Notes: generated by a model from the sequence alone, not told the origin. A stretch of 25,122 nucleotides of DNA from Pelotomaculum sp. UBA3103 (GCA_002365855.1 DFAP01000092.1:1-25122), one strand, 5' to 3'. Shown: positions 8,554 through 17,389, numbered from the stretch's first letter. Translations and numbers: made by a program.

Positions 8554-8988
8554 ATGATCAGTGATCTTGAGAAGATTGATATTTTAAGAGCCAGGCTGGG
8601 CGTCGGGTATAAAGAAGCCAGGGAGGCCCTGGACGCAGCGGGCGGGGATGTTGTCCAGGCCCTGATCAACCTTGAGGAAGGAGGTCATGATCTCGGAGAG
8701 CGTTTTCAAGCCACAGGACAACAATTTATGGGACAGTTAAAGAGTTTCGTGAATAAAGGTCAGGTATACCGGGTTAAAGTTAAGCAGGGAGAAAAAACAG
8801 TTTTTGAATTCCCTGCTTCCCTGGGAGCGCTGGGTTTAATCGGGGCCCTGGCCAGCAGTGAGATTGCTGTTTTGGGAGCAATCGGCACTGTAACCGCTAT
8901 GGCCAAAAAATATACACTAGAGTTCGAGCGGCGGGTTGAACCAGAAGATGAACAAATTAACACAGCAGCTTGTGAGGCCGATATTTAG
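8554..8988 (+). CDS. Small protein with UBA/TS-N-like and DUF4342 domains
   Basis: This is a 144-residue protein. Residues about 5-45 look like a UBA/TS-N helical domain of the kind found at the start of EF-Ts (DILRARLGVGYKEAREALDAAGGDVVQALINL). Residues about 65-128 match the DUF4342 pattern: a basic strand (VYRVKVKQGEKTVFEFPAS) followed by a Gly/Ala-rich hydrophobic helix (LGALGLIGALASSEIAVLGAIGTVTAMAKKY) that could sit in or on a membrane. The start has a strong AAGGGGGG-type ribosome site. It lies between recO and the glyQS leader. No function is established for the family, and I do not infer one. Confidence 0.8.
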   Translation: MISDLEKIDILRARLGVGYKEAREALDAAGGDVVQALINLEEGGHDLGERFQATGQQFMGQLKSFVNKGQVYRVKVKQGEKTVFEFPASLGALGLIGALASSEIAVLGAIGTVTAMAKKYTLEFERRVEPEDEQINTAACEADI

Positions 8989-8998
8989 GGTTAAGGCA

Positions 8999-9027
8999 TT
9001 GACTTTGAACCGGTAATTTGATAAATT
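8999..9027 (+). promoter_or_regulatory. Sigma-A promoter of the glyQS T-box transcript
   Basis: The -35 is TTGACT (8999-9004) and the -10 is TAAATT (9022-9027), with a 17-base spacer. Transcription should begin near 9034, just before the T-box stem I. This makes glyQS a unit independent of the upstream gene. Confidence 0.7.
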
Positions 9028-9033
9028 GGTAGA

Positions 9034-9382
9034 AAAATACGAGCGATGAGGAAATAAGTAGCCTTACTGCTGTCTTCACAGAGAGCCCGAAAGGTGGAAG
9101 CGGGTAAGACACGTCCGGTGAAGGGGGTTTCTGAGCCGCAAGAGGAACGCTGAAATGAGTCGCGGGCCGGGAAAGCTGCCAGCGCGTGGAAAATTTCCAG
9201 GCGCGGGAGGTTCTTGGCATACGGCTTGTTTGGTTAGTAAAGCTTGCTCCCAAAAAGAGGGCTGCATTTTTCGGCTGCTTATGTCCTGCAGCATGCCGCA
9301 TAATGCTGTCAATCAGGGTGGAACCGCGGGTATACTCCCGTCCCTGGTAGAAATACCGGGGGCAGGGAGTTTAGTTTTTGTT
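9034..9382 (+). promoter_or_regulatory. Glycine T-box riboswitch upstream of glyQS
   Basis: The highly conserved T-box sequence AGGGTGGAACCGCGG is present at 9315-9329 and is followed directly by an intrinsic terminator. Upstream, stem I hallmarks are visible: the AAGTA motif near 9056, the distal AGAGAG segment, and a GTCTT/AAGAC stem. A GGGGG run at 9123-9127, in the position expected for the specifier loop (GAA-run-TTTCTGAG), suits a glycine GGN codon; its exact register cannot be fixed by eye. Uncharged tRNA-Gly would pair with the specifier and with UGGN in the T-box, forming the antiterminator so that glyQS is transcribed when glycine is short. The leader occupies most of the 420-bp gap before glyQ; short open frames inside it are not genes. 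Confidence 0.93.
9334..9379 (+). terminator. T-box leader terminator
   Basis: An ACTCCC...CCTGGTA arm pairs with TACCGGG...GGGAGT around a short GAAA-type loop, followed by a T-rich tract (9371-9379). It shares sequence with the antiterminator at the 3' side of the T-box, as expected for transcription attenuation. Confidence 0.88.
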
Positions 9383-9409
9383 AAATAAGACGATTAAAGG
9401 AGGCAGGAA

Positions 9410-10288
9410 ATGAATTTCCAGGATATTATTCTTACGCTGGACAATTTTTGGTCCCGGCAGAATTGTATTATTCAGCAGCCTTATGACATAGAAAAGGGCG
9501 CAGGCACCATGAACCCGGCGACATTCCTGCGGGCACTGGGCCCGGAACCATGGCGGGTAGCCTACGTTGAACCGTCCCGGCGTCCCACGGACGGCCGTTA
9601 CGGGGATAACCCCAACAGGCTGCAACACTACTACCAGTACCAGGTTATTTTAAAGCCTTCACCTGACGATGTGCTGGAAGTATATCTGGACAGCCTCAAG
9701 GCTATTGGCATTGATCCCGATGAGCATGATATACGCTTTGTCGAGGATAATTGGGAATCTCCCACTCTTGGAGCATGGGGGTTAGGCTGGGAAGTGTGGC
9801 TGGATGGTATGGAAGTCACACAGTTCACATATTTTCAGCAGTGCGGCGGCATTGACTGCCGGCCGGTCAGCGCGGAAATAACATACGGCCTGGAACGGCT
9901 GGCCATGTTTATCCAGGGAGTTGACAGCGTTTATGATATTAACTGGGTAGGTGACATTACTTACCGCGATGTACACCACCGGGGAGAAGTTGAGCATTCA
10001 CACTACAACTTTGAGCTGGCTGATACTGGTATGTTGTTTAAACTTTTTGATATGTACGAACAGGAAGCGCTAAGGGTAGTGGATAAAGGGTTTATCCTTC
10101 CGGCTTACGACTTTGTGCTGAAATGTTCTCATTCCTTTAACCTTTTGGATGCCAGAGGCGCCATCAGCGTTACAGAACGTACTGGGTTTATAGCCAGGGT
10201 GCGCAACCTGGCCCGGATCTGCGCCCAGGCCTATATCGAACAGCGGGAGGCTATGAATTACCCGCTGCTTAAGAAAAAGGAGGCGTAA
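9410..10288 (+). CDS. glyQ: Glycyl-tRNA synthetase alpha subunit
   Basis: This 292-residue class II synthetase subunit is the catalytic half of the bacterial (alpha2-beta2) GlyRS and activates glycine with ATP. It opens with the family's [25 protein letters not shown] and contains [19 protein letters not shown], the [25 protein letters not shown] class II motif region, and the NFELAD stretch. Length is normal. The ATG has a near-perfect AAAGGAGG (9396-9403). It starts 30 bp after the T-box terminator and is followed after 2 bp by glyS. Confidence 0.97.
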   Translation: MNFQDIILTLDNFWSRQNCIIQQPYDIEKGAGTMNPATFLRALGPEPWRVAYVEPSRRPTDGRYGDNPNRLQHYYQYQVILKPSPDDVLEVYLDSLKAIGIDPDEHDIRFVEDNWESPTLGAWGLGWEVWLDGMEVTQFTYFQQCGGIDCRPVSAEITYGLERLAMFIQGVDSVYDINWVGDITYRDVHHRGEVEHSHYNFELADTGMLFKLFDMYEQEALRVVDKGFILPAYDFVLKCSHSFNLLDARGAISVTERTGFIARVRNLARICAQAYIEQREAMNYPLLKKKEA

Positions 10289-10290
10289 CC

Positions 10291-12369
10291 GTGGGAAAAG
10301 ACTATTTATTGGAGATAGGTGTGGAAGAAATGCCGGCCAGGTTTCTTGATCCCGCTCTGGCCGAGCTTAAAGAGACAGTGACCGGTTTTTTCAGGGAACA
10401 GCGCCTTTCTTACAAACGGCTGGGGACATACGGAAGTCCACGCCGCCTGGCACTGCTGGTGGAGGGTCTGGCTGAATACCAGGAACCACTTGAGCTGGAA
10501 ATCAAAGGCCCGGCTGTAAAAGTAGCCTACAAGGACGGCGCTCCAACCAGGGCAGCCGAGGGTTTTGCCAGGAGTCAGGGAGTTAGTGTGTCTGAGCTGG
10601 TCCAAAAAGCCGCAGGTCATGTTGAATACGTATTCGCAGTGAAGCGCGAGGCAGGCCGGCCTGCCCGTGAAGTTCTAGCCGAGGCAGGGCCGTATCTAAT
10701 CAGCAGTCTTCATTTTCCCAAGCCAATGCGCTGGGGTGACCTCGAAGTGCGCTTTGCCCGCCCTATTAGGTGGATTGTGTCATTATTTGACAGAGATATC
10801 GTGGAATTTGAGTTTGCCAGTCTCAAAGCGGGCAGAACCACTTATGGACACCGCTTCCTGAGCAAAGAGCCAATCACTCTGAATGCGCCATCGGAATACC
10901 TGGACAAGATGAAGAATAATTATGTCATGGTAGAAACTGCCGAACGTAAGGAGACTATCTGGCGGCAGGTATGTGAGCTGGCCGCCAAGTCCGGTGGACT
11001 TGTAGAAGAGGACGATGATTTGCTGAGTGAAGTAAACAACCTGGTGGAATATCCTACTGCTTTGATCGGGGAGTTCAGCGTTGAGTATCTAAAACTACCA
11101 AAAGAGGTACTGGTAACTTCTATGCGGGAGCACCAGAGATACTTCCCGGTAACCGGGGCGGACGGAAAGCTCCATGCTAAATTTATTGCGGTTAAAAACG
11201 GCGCTGCTGACCACCTGGAAAATGTGCGTACAGGAAACGAAAAGGTGCTGCGGGCCCGCCTGGCCGATGCCAACTTTTTTTACCAGGAGGATTTAAAAGC
11301 GCCCTTAGCGGATAAAGTGCCCGAGTTAAAGAAAATCGTTTTTCACGAAAGCCTGGGGACTGTATATGACAAAATGATGCGGGTAAGTAACCTGGCCCGA
11401 TACTTGGCAGACGCGACGGGCGCTGGAAATAGTGACAGGGACACTGCCCTGCGGGCATCCTGCCTGGCTAAAGCAGACCTGGTCTCAAGCATGGTATATG
11501 AATTTCCCGAGCTGCAGGGAGTTATGGGCAGAGAGTACGCGGAACTTTCCGGTGAAGGAAAGTCGGTAGCCTCAGCAATTTACGAACATTACCTGCCGCG
11601 CTTTGCCGGGGACAAACTGCCGGAGTCCCTGCCCGGTAAAATACTCAGCATAGCTGACAAGATCGACACTATCGTAGGCTGCTTCGCAATCGGCATACAG
11701 CCCAGCGGATCACAGGATCCTTACGCTTTAAGGCGTCAGGCTCTTGGAATCAGCCACATCATCATGGAGGGAGGGATAAACCTCTCACTGTCAGATTTAA
11801 TCAAGGAAGCCTACCTGGGGTATGAGGGGAAAGTACAGCTTAAGCTCAGTCCCGAGAAAGTGTGCGATGAGGTGACCGAATTTTTCAAACAGCGGCTCAG
11901 GGCCATCTTGATTGATCAAGGGTTCTCCTATGATATTGTGGAAGCGGTTCAGGCTGCGGGATATGATAATTTAAGCGATGCTCTGCTTAGAGCCGGGGCT
12001 TTGGCTGAATTCCGCAAAGAACCAGCATTCGGCAACCTGTTGACCGCGTTTGTGCGGGCCAACAACTTGTCGAAAAACGCGACTATCAATCAGGTTAATC
12101 CAGCCCTGTTACAGGACCAGTCGGAGAAAGCGCTTTACAAGCGACTCACTGAGATCCAAGGACAGGCGAAATTATACCTGGAAAAGCAGGACTACCGCTC
12201 GCTGCTGTCTTCAATTGCCACCCTTCAGGATCCGCTTGATAAATTTTTTAATTCTGTGATGGTTATGGTTGAGGATGAAGCCGTGAGGCATAACCGCCTG
12301 GCCCTTCTTTTGAACCTGGCGGCGCTTGTCAGGCGGGTAGCTGATTTGAGCAGGGTTGTAGTAGAATAA
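10291..12369 (+). CDS. glyS: Glycyl-tRNA synthetase beta subunit
   Basis: This 692-residue beta subunit of the two-subunit GlyRS supplies tRNA recognition. It begins LLEIGVEEMPARFLDPAL, the family signature. The middle has the EYPTALIGEFSVEYLKLPKEVLVTSMREHQRYF and HD-like segments (VFHESLGTVYDKMMR, CLAKADLVSSMVYEFPELQGVMGREYA). The C-terminal 100 residues are the DALR-type anticodon-binding helix bundle. The start is GTG with AAAAAGGAGG; only two bases separate it from glyQ, so the two are surely translated together from the T-box transcript. Full length. Confidence 0.97.
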   Translation: MGKDYLLEIGVEEMPARFLDPALAELKETVTGFFREQRLSYKRLGTYGSPRRLALLVEGLAEYQEPLELEIKGPAVKVAYKDGAPTRAAEGFARSQGVSVSELVQKAAGHVEYVFAVKREAGRPAREVLAEAGPYLISSLHFPKPMRWGDLEVRFARPIRWIVSLFDRDIVEFEFASLKAGRTTYGHRFLSKEPITLNAPSEYLDKMKNNYVMVETAERKETIWRQVCELAAKSGGLVEEDDDLLSEVNNLVEYPTALIGEFSVEYLKLPKEVLVTSMREHQRYFPVTGADGKLHAKFIAVKNGAADHLENVRTGNEKVLRARLADANFFYQEDLKAPLADKVPELKKIVFHESLGTVYDKMMRVSNLARYLADATGAGNSDRDTALRASCLAKADLVSSMVYEFPELQGVMGREYAELSGEGKSVASAIYEHYLPRFAGDKLPESLPGKILSIADKIDTIVGCFAIGIQPSGSQDPYALRRQALGISHIIMEGGINLSLSDLIKEAYLGYEGKVQLKLSPEKVCDEVTEFFKQRLRAILIDQGFSYDIVEAVQAAGYDNLSDALLRAGALAEFRKEPAFGNLLTAFVRANNLSKNATINQVNPALLQDQSEKALYKRLTEIQGQAKLYLEKQDYRSLLSSIATLQDPLDKFFNSVMVMVEDEAVRHNRLALLLNLAALVRRVADLSRVVVE

Positions 12370-12428
12370 AAAAATTTTATAGAAATATAAGCAGATTTAA
12401 CGTTTAAAAGGATGGAAATTAAACTCAA

Positions 12429-12473
12429 TATGATATATATTAATAGGTATTAAAGCCAATAGTATGACATATA
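12429..12473 (+). promoter_or_regulatory. Two candidate CcpN-type operator sites
   Basis: TATGATATATA (12429-12439) and TATGACATATA (12463-12473) both fit, at every position, the B. subtilis CcpN consensus as I recall it (TRTGHYATAYW). Their starts are 34 bp apart, on the same strand, in the AT-rich 129-bp gap between glyS and the ccpN homologue. This suggests autoregulation or control of the ccpN-ppsR-ppdK operon. I could not settle the promoter core here, and AT-rich sequence makes chance matches easier. Confidence 0.5.
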
Positions 12474-12498
12474 TATGCTCTTTAAGGGGCGATAGATT

Positions 12499-13137
12499 TT
12501 GAAAATAACCAAACGACAGGAGAATATCCTGGAAATCGTGAGTAATTACGGACCCATCACAGGTGAGCGGATAGCCGAAATGTTGTCTCTGACAAGGGCT
12601 ACACTAAGACCGGACCTGGCAATACTTACTATGTCCGGCCTGCTTGAAGCACGTCCGAGGGTCGGATATTTTCACACGGGAAAGTCCCGTTACAGGGTTG
12701 TGGCGGAGAAACTGAACAGCGTTTTGGTGGACAGTGTTAAATCGGTACCTATTGTGGTGGACGAAAAATCATTGGTTTACGACGCTGTTGTAACCATGTT
12801 TATCGAAGACGTGGGCACTCTTTTTGTGGTCAGGGAAGGCGGTCTTTTGGAAGGGGTTATATCAAGGAAAGACTTGCTTAAAACAAAACTGGGAGGTCAT
12901 GATATTAACAAATTACCTGTTGGGGTAATCATGACGCGTATGCCCAATATTGTTTTTACAAACCCCGAGGAGTCGGTCTGGCTGGCTGCAAAAAAGATTA
13001 TTACGCATGAGGTAGATGCCCTGCCGGTTGTGCGGAATATTACCCTGCCGGATGGGGCCGAAGGGCTGGAAGTGATTGGCCGGTTGAGCAAAACCAATAT
13101 AACACGGCTTTTTGTTGAACTGGGAGAAGGGTACTAA
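12499..13137 (+). CDS. ccpN: CcpN-type HTH-CBS transcriptional regulator
   Basis: This 212-residue regulator has a winged helix-turn-helix at about residues 1-65 (KRQENILEIVSNYGPITGERIAEMLSLTRATLRPDLAILTMSGLLEARPRVGYF) and two CBS domains at about 78-205, likely a nucleotide-sensing module. In B. subtilis CcpN represses gluconeogenic genes (gapB, pckA) and is encoded just ahead of yqfL, exactly as here. The start is TTG, with AAGGGG ten bases upstream. Its stop lies inside the upstream part of the ppsR frame, so the two are probably coupled. Here the operon continues into ppdK, making PPDK a probable regulatory target (inference). Two candidate operator sites lie upstream. Confidence 0.85.
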   Translation: MKITKRQENILEIVSNYGPITGERIAEMLSLTRATLRPDLAILTMSGLLEARPRVGYFHTGKSRYRVVAEKLNSVLVDSVKSVPIVVDEKSLVYDAVVTMFIEDVGTLFVVREGGLLEGVISRKDLLKTKLGGHDINKLPVGVIMTRMPNIVFTNPEESVWLAAKKIITHEVDALPVVRNITLPDGAEGLEVIGRLSKTNITRLFVELGEGY

Positions 13138-13978
13138 GGGGGTTTTTATTATTACCGCTGATAATAGACCGATAATATACATTATATCCGACTCCATCGG
13201 TGAAACTGCGGAAATAGTGGCTCGTGCCGCTGCCAGCCAGTTTAACCACGGCGGGGTCGATATTCGCAGGGTCCCTTATGTTCATGATCCACTTGAGATA
13301 CCAGAAATAGTGGAAGAGGCCAGCGCATTCAATAGCCTGATAGCGTATACCCTGGTCGTGCCTGAATTGAGGGACATACTGGTAAAAGAGGCTTTGAAGC
13401 ACGGCATTCCTACTGTAGACATACTAACACCGATGATGGACGCGGTGGCTGCAGTTGTGCATCGCGAACCCAAGCTCGAGCCGGGCCTGGTTCGAAAAAT
13501 GGATGATGAGTACTTCCGCAAAGTTGAAGCAATCGAGTTTGCGGTAAAATACGACGATGGTAAAAATCCCAGGGGCATCATTAGGGCTGACCTGGTGGTT
13601 ATCGGTGTTTCACGTACCTCTAAGACTCCCGTCTGCATGTATCTCGCACACAAGCGGATTAAAGCGGCCAATGTGCCGCTGGTCCCGGAGGTGGCGCCTC
13701 CAGAGGAGATTTTTCACCTTCCACACCATAAACTCATAGGTTTTACCATCAAGGCAGAGCAGCTGCATGAAATACGGAGAGAGCGCCTGAATACCCTGGG
13801 CCTTACATCGAACGCGGACTATGCCAGTATGGAGCGTATTCTGAAAGAGCTGGAACACGCGGAGGAAATCATGAGAAGAGCGGGATGCCAAATTATCGAC
13901 GTAACCAGCAAAGCAGTAGAAGAAACAGCCAGCAGGGTATTGGAAATATTTTTTAGGGGAGAGAGATATGGAAGGTAA
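13112..13978 (+). CDS. ppsR: PPDK regulatory protein (bifunctional kinase/pyrophosphorylase)
   Basis: This is a DUF299 family protein that switches pyruvate phosphate dikinase off by ADP-dependent phosphorylation of a threonine next to the catalytic histidine, and on by phosphate-dependent removal. It opens with the family motif IYIISDSIGETAEIVARAAASQF and has the P-loop-like GVSRTSKTPVCMYLA. The coordinates use the farthest canonical codon, a TTG at 13112 that lacks a ribosome site and overlaps ccpN by 26 bp. The better-placed start is an ATT at 13151: AAGGGGG (13136-13142) lies 8 bases before it, and the product (275 residues) then matches family length. The target enzyme ppdK follows with an 11-bp overlap. 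Confidence 0.9.
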   Translation: MLNWEKGTKGVFIITADNRPIIYIISDSIGETAEIVARAAASQFNHGGVDIRRVPYVHDPLEIPEIVEEASAFNSLIAYTLVVPELRDILVKEALKHGIPTVDILTPMMDAVAAVVHREPKLEPGLVRKMDDEYFRKVEAIEFAVKYDDGKNPRGIIRADLVVIGVSRTSKTPVCMYLAHKRIKAANVPLVPEVAPPEEIFHLPHHKLIGFTIKAEQLHEIRRERLNTLGLTSNADYASMERILKELEHAEEIMRRAGCQIIDVTSKAVEETASRVLEIFFRGERYGR

Positions 13979-16637
13979 GAAGTATGTCTACCTCTTCCAG
14001 GAGGGAAGCGCCAGGATGAAAGACCTGCTGGGGGGAAAAGGGGCAAACCTGGCTGAAATGACCAATATCGGCTTTCCTGTCCCCCCTGGATTGATTATCT
14101 CCACAGAAGCGTGTAAGGATTTTACGGCCAGGGGACAGGTTTTTCCCGAGGGTATGGAAATGCAGGTACGGGACAAGATAGCCATTCTTGAAGAAACTCT
14201 TGGAAAGAAGTTCGGCAAAGGCGCCAATCCCCTGCTGCTTTCAGTTCGTTCAGGCGCGCCTGTGTCCATGCCAGGAATGATGGACACCGTTTTAAACCTC
14301 GGCATGAACGACCAAACCGTGGAGTCCCTGTCCGGCGGCAACAAAAGTTTCGCTTTGGACAGCTACCGCCGTTTCATTACCATGTTCGGCGATGTAGTCA
14401 TGGGGATAGAGCATCATAAGTTTGAGAGGATCCTGGAGCGCCACAAAGATAAGGAAAGGGTGCAGTTTGACAACCAGTTATCCACGGAGGGATGGCTGGA
14501 ATTAATAGATGAATATAAAAAGCTTATTCAGAGGGAAGCCGGACGCGCCTTTCCGCAGGAGCCGATGGAGCAGCTTTTTATGTCGATTCACGCTGTTTTT
14601 AATTCCTGGAATAGCGACCGGGCTGTTGTCTACCGGAGAATCAACAAGATTTCCGATGGACTCGGAACGGCCATTAATATCCAGGCCATGGTTTTTGGCA
14701 ACATGGGCAGCAACTGCGGCACCGGTGTGGCTTTTACACGCAACCCTTCCACGGGTGAGAAAAAGCTGTACGGTGAGTATCTGATCAACGCCCAGGGAGA
14801 GGACGTGGTGTCCGGTATTCGCACTCCTCAACCCATTGCGACCTTAGGGCAGGAGATGCCGGATATCTACAGGCAGTTTGAGGCTATCTGCAGGCGCCTC
14901 GAATTCCATTACAGGAATATGCAGGATATTGAATTTACCGTTGAACAGGGTAAATTATGGATACTTCAGACACGTAACGGCAAGCGCACCGTCCAGGCGG
15001 CTATAAAGATTGCAGTTGACATGGTTAACGAGGGTCTGATTACCAAAGAAGAATCCGTATTGAGGGTTGAGCCGGGTCAGCTGGACCACCTTCTGCACCG
15101 GAGGATAGACCCTGACTCAGAACTTAATGTGGTGGCTAAAGGTTTGCCTGCCTCCCCGGGGGCCGCATCGGGCATGGTTGTATTCGATGCCGATTTGGCT
15201 GAAAAATATGGGCAGGATGGAAAAAAAGTGATCCTGGTGCGTACCGAGACAACTCCAGATGATATTCACGGGATTTTATATGCTCAGGGTATTCTTACCT
15301 CGCGTGGCGGGATGACCAGCCATGCCGCGGTTGTCGCGCGTGGCATGGGTAAACCCTGTGTGAGCGGCTGTGAAGCTCTGCGGATAGATTACGACCGCAA
15401 CGAATTTTCAGCAGGCAGCACCGTGGTAAAACAGGGAGACATCATTTCCATAGATGGGACTACCGGGGATGTTATTATCGGTACAGTACCTATGATTGAC
15501 CCGGAATTATCCCCCGAGTTCCAGAGAGTGCTGGATTGGGCTGATGAGATTAAGAGCCTTGGTGTCAGGGCAAACGCGGACACCCCCGGGGATGCCGCTA
15601 AAGCGCGGGCATTTGGTGCAGAGGGCATTGGCCTAACCCGCACCGAGCACATGTTTATGGAGCAGGAGCGACTGCCCCTGGTTCAGAAAATGATCCTGGC
15701 CTCCAGTTTAAAAGAAAGGCTGTCAGCCTTAGATATGCTTTTGCCCATGCAGCAGGAAGATTTTTATGGAATTTTGAAGGCGATGAACGGCTTTCCAGTA
15801 ACAATCAGGCTGTTAGACCCGCCGTTGCACGAGTTCCTGCCCAGCTCAGAGGAACTCATGGTGGACATTACACGCCTGCGCCTGACTGGCGGGGATAAAG
15901 CTGAGATCACAGAAAAAGAGGACATACTGCGTAAAGTGCGGGCCCTGTCTGAATCTAACCCTATGCTGGGTCACCGCGGCTGCCGGCTGGGTATTACCTA
16001 CCCGGAAGTGTATATTATGCAGGCCAGGGCAATCTTTCAAGCAGCCTCCCAACTGGTATTAGAAGGGTTTGACCCTTTTCCCGAAGTAGAAATACCTCTT
16101 GTCATCGATGTTAATGAGCTGTCATACCTGCGGGAGCTGATCGTAAACGTTGCCGAAGAGGTCCAGAAAAAATATGATATAAATCTTCATTATACAGTCG
16201 GAACAATGATCGAGGTGCCCAGGGCGGCGCTGCTGGCTGACGAAGTGGCGGCGGAAGCGGACTTCTTTTCCTTCGGCACCAACGACCTGACCCAGACCAC
16301 CATGGGTTTTTCCAGGGATGATGCCGAGGGCAAATTTATTCGCGTCTACCTGGACCAAAAAATATTACCTGACAACCCCTTCATGATTCTGGACCGCAAA
16401 GGCGTTGGCAAATTAATGCAGATGGCTGTCACGCTTGGCCGCAAAACCAAGCCCGATCTGCTTATAGGCATCTGCGGGGAGCATGGCGGCGAGCCCAGTT
16501 CTATTGAGTTTTGCCAGAATATCGGCTTGGACTATGTCAGTTGCTCACCCTTCAGGGTCCCTATCGCCAGGCTGGCTGCAGCACAGGCCAGGGTAAAATG
16601 CAACCCGGACCTGAAGCATGATTATAGTACTTTGTAA
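13968..16637 (+). CDS. ppdK: Pyruvate, phosphate dikinase
   Basis: This full-length 889-residue PPDK interconverts pyruvate, ATP and phosphate with phosphoenolpyruvate, AMP and pyrophosphate, a reversible link that anaerobes use in both glycolytic and gluconeogenic directions. The N-terminal ATP-grasp domain is present. The swivelling phosphohistidine domain carries SRGGMTSHAAVVARGMGKP, with catalytic His452 and the regulatory Thr450. The C-terminal PEP/pyruvate barrel includes FFSFGTNDLTQTTMGFSRDD and GICGEHGG with Cys836. Start ATG 13968 has AGGGGAGAG upstream and overlaps the end of ppsR by 11 bp. All catalytic residues are intact, and the Thr two places before the His is the target expected for PpsR. 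Confidence 0.97.
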   Translation: MEGKKYVYLFQEGSARMKDLLGGKGANLAEMTNIGFPVPPGLIISTEACKDFTARGQVFPEGMEMQVRDKIAILEETLGKKFGKGANPLLLSVRSGAPVSMPGMMDTVLNLGMNDQTVESLSGGNKSFALDSYRRFITMFGDVVMGIEHHKFERILERHKDKERVQFDNQLSTEGWLELIDEYKKLIQREAGRAFPQEPMEQLFMSIHAVFNSWNSDRAVVYRRINKISDGLGTAINIQAMVFGNMGSNCGTGVAFTRNPSTGEKKLYGEYLINAQGEDVVSGIRTPQPIATLGQEMPDIYRQFEAICRRLEFHYRNMQDIEFTVEQGKLWILQTRNGKRTVQAAIKIAVDMVNEGLITKEESVLRVEPGQLDHLLHRRIDPDSELNVVAKGLPASPGAASGMVVFDADLAEKYGQDGKKVILVRTETTPDDIHGILYAQGILTSRGGMTSHAAVVARGMGKPCVSGCEALRIDYDRNEFSAGSTVVKQGDIISIDGTTGDVIIGTVPMIDPELSPEFQRVLDWADEIKSLGVRANADTPGDAAKARAFGAEGIGLTRTEHMFMEQERLPLVQKMILASSLKERLSALDMLLPMQQEDFYGILKAMNGFPVTIRLLDPPLHEFLPSSEELMVDITRLRLTGGDKAEITEKEDILRKVRALSESNPMLGHRGCRLGITYPEVYIMQARAIFQAASQLVLEGFDPFPEVEIPLVIDVNELSYLRELIVNVAEEVQKKYDINLHYTVGTMIEVPRAALLADEVAAEADFFSFGTNDLTQTTMGFSRDDAEGKFIRVYLDQKILPDNPFMILDRKGVGKLMQMAVTLGRKTKPDLLIGICGEHGGEPSSIEFCQNIGLDYVSCSPFRVPIARLAAAQARVKCNPDLKHDYSTL

Positions 16638-16704
16638 CCAGCGGCTTTTACTAACACGATCAGCTGCCTGGTTGCCGGCTTTTGAAATGCTTGCAAGTTA
16701 CTCT

Positions 16705-16736
16705 AGTGCTGGCTATTAATAACCAGCACTTTTTTA
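16705..16736 (+). terminator. Intrinsic terminator after ppdK
   Basis: AGTGCTGG and CCAGCACT form a perfect 8-bp stem around a 10-base AT-rich loop, followed by a run of seven T. This should end the ccpN-ppsR-ppdK transcript. Confidence 0.9.
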
Positions 16737-16758
16737 CGGGGGTATTAACCTGCGACAG

Positions 16759-17334
16759 ATGAGGTTGTTTGTAGCTGTTAATTTCACAGATGAAATAAAA
16801 CAGGCTTTAGGGCAGTTAATGCTTGAACTGAAGCGGCTGCCATCAGATGCAAGGTGGGTAAATGTTGAAAACCTGCATCTTACCGTTCATTTCCTGGGTG
16901 ATGTCAGGGAAGATCTGATCCCGTCCGTTGTAAGCGCGTTAAAAAATGCCGTTTCGGGTGTCACCCCTTTTACCATCGACCTTAAAGGGGTTGGGGTTTT
17001 TCCATCTATTGAACGGCCACGTGTTTTTTGGGCGGGCGTTGGAGGTGAAACAGCGCCTCTTTATCAACTTAACCGCCAGGTTCAAAGTGAAATGGCGAAT
17101 ATTGGTTATGCAGCGAACAAAAGCCGGTTTTCCCCTCATCTGACTTTAGCCAGGATTCGATCCCCGTTGGGCTTTGTGGATGTGTTCAAGAGAGCCGAAA
17201 AGTTAACGGGTAATAAAAGATTTGGTTTGCAGAAGATAGCTTCGACGGAACTGATGCTTAGTGAACTGGGGCCAAAGGGCCCTAAATATTTTGTGCTGGC
17301 CCGGGTTCCTTTGACCGCATCCCTAAAGGTATAA
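16759..17334 (+). CDS. thpR: RNA 2',3'-cyclic phosphodiesterase (2'-5' RNA ligase family)
   Basis: This 191-residue protein belongs to the 2H phosphoesterase superfamily. Both catalytic HxT motifs are present: His40-Leu-Thr42 (HLTVHFLG) and His127-Leu-Thr129 (HLTLARI). Family members open 2',3'-cyclic phosphates on RNA and show 2'-5' ligase activity in vitro; the cellular substrate is usually unknown. The ATG start gives the typical MRLFVAV N-terminus, but the visible G-rich ribosome site (16738-16742) is unusually far, 16 bases upstream. An in-frame CTG at 16750 would be spaced normally and add three residues. It follows a terminator, so it probably has its own promoter or relies on readthrough. 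Confidence 0.9.
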   Translation: MRLFVAVNFTDEIKQALGQLMLELKRLPSDARWVNVENLHLTVHFLGDVREDLIPSVVSALKNAVSGVTPFTIDLKGVGVFPSIERPRVFWAGVGGETAPLYQLNRQVQSEMANIGYAANKSRFSPHLTLARIRSPLGFVDVFKRAEKLTGNKRFGLQKIASTELMLSELGPKGPKYFVLARVPLTASLKV

Positions 17335-17389
17335 AGGGAGATGCAGGGGCATAGATTTAATGGAAATATAGTTGAAAGTGGGGAAGTCC

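Noticed and set aside
8957..9388. Short ORFs on both strands between the DUF4342 gene and glyQ
   Set aside because: They lie within the T-box leader, whose RNA structure explains the sequence.
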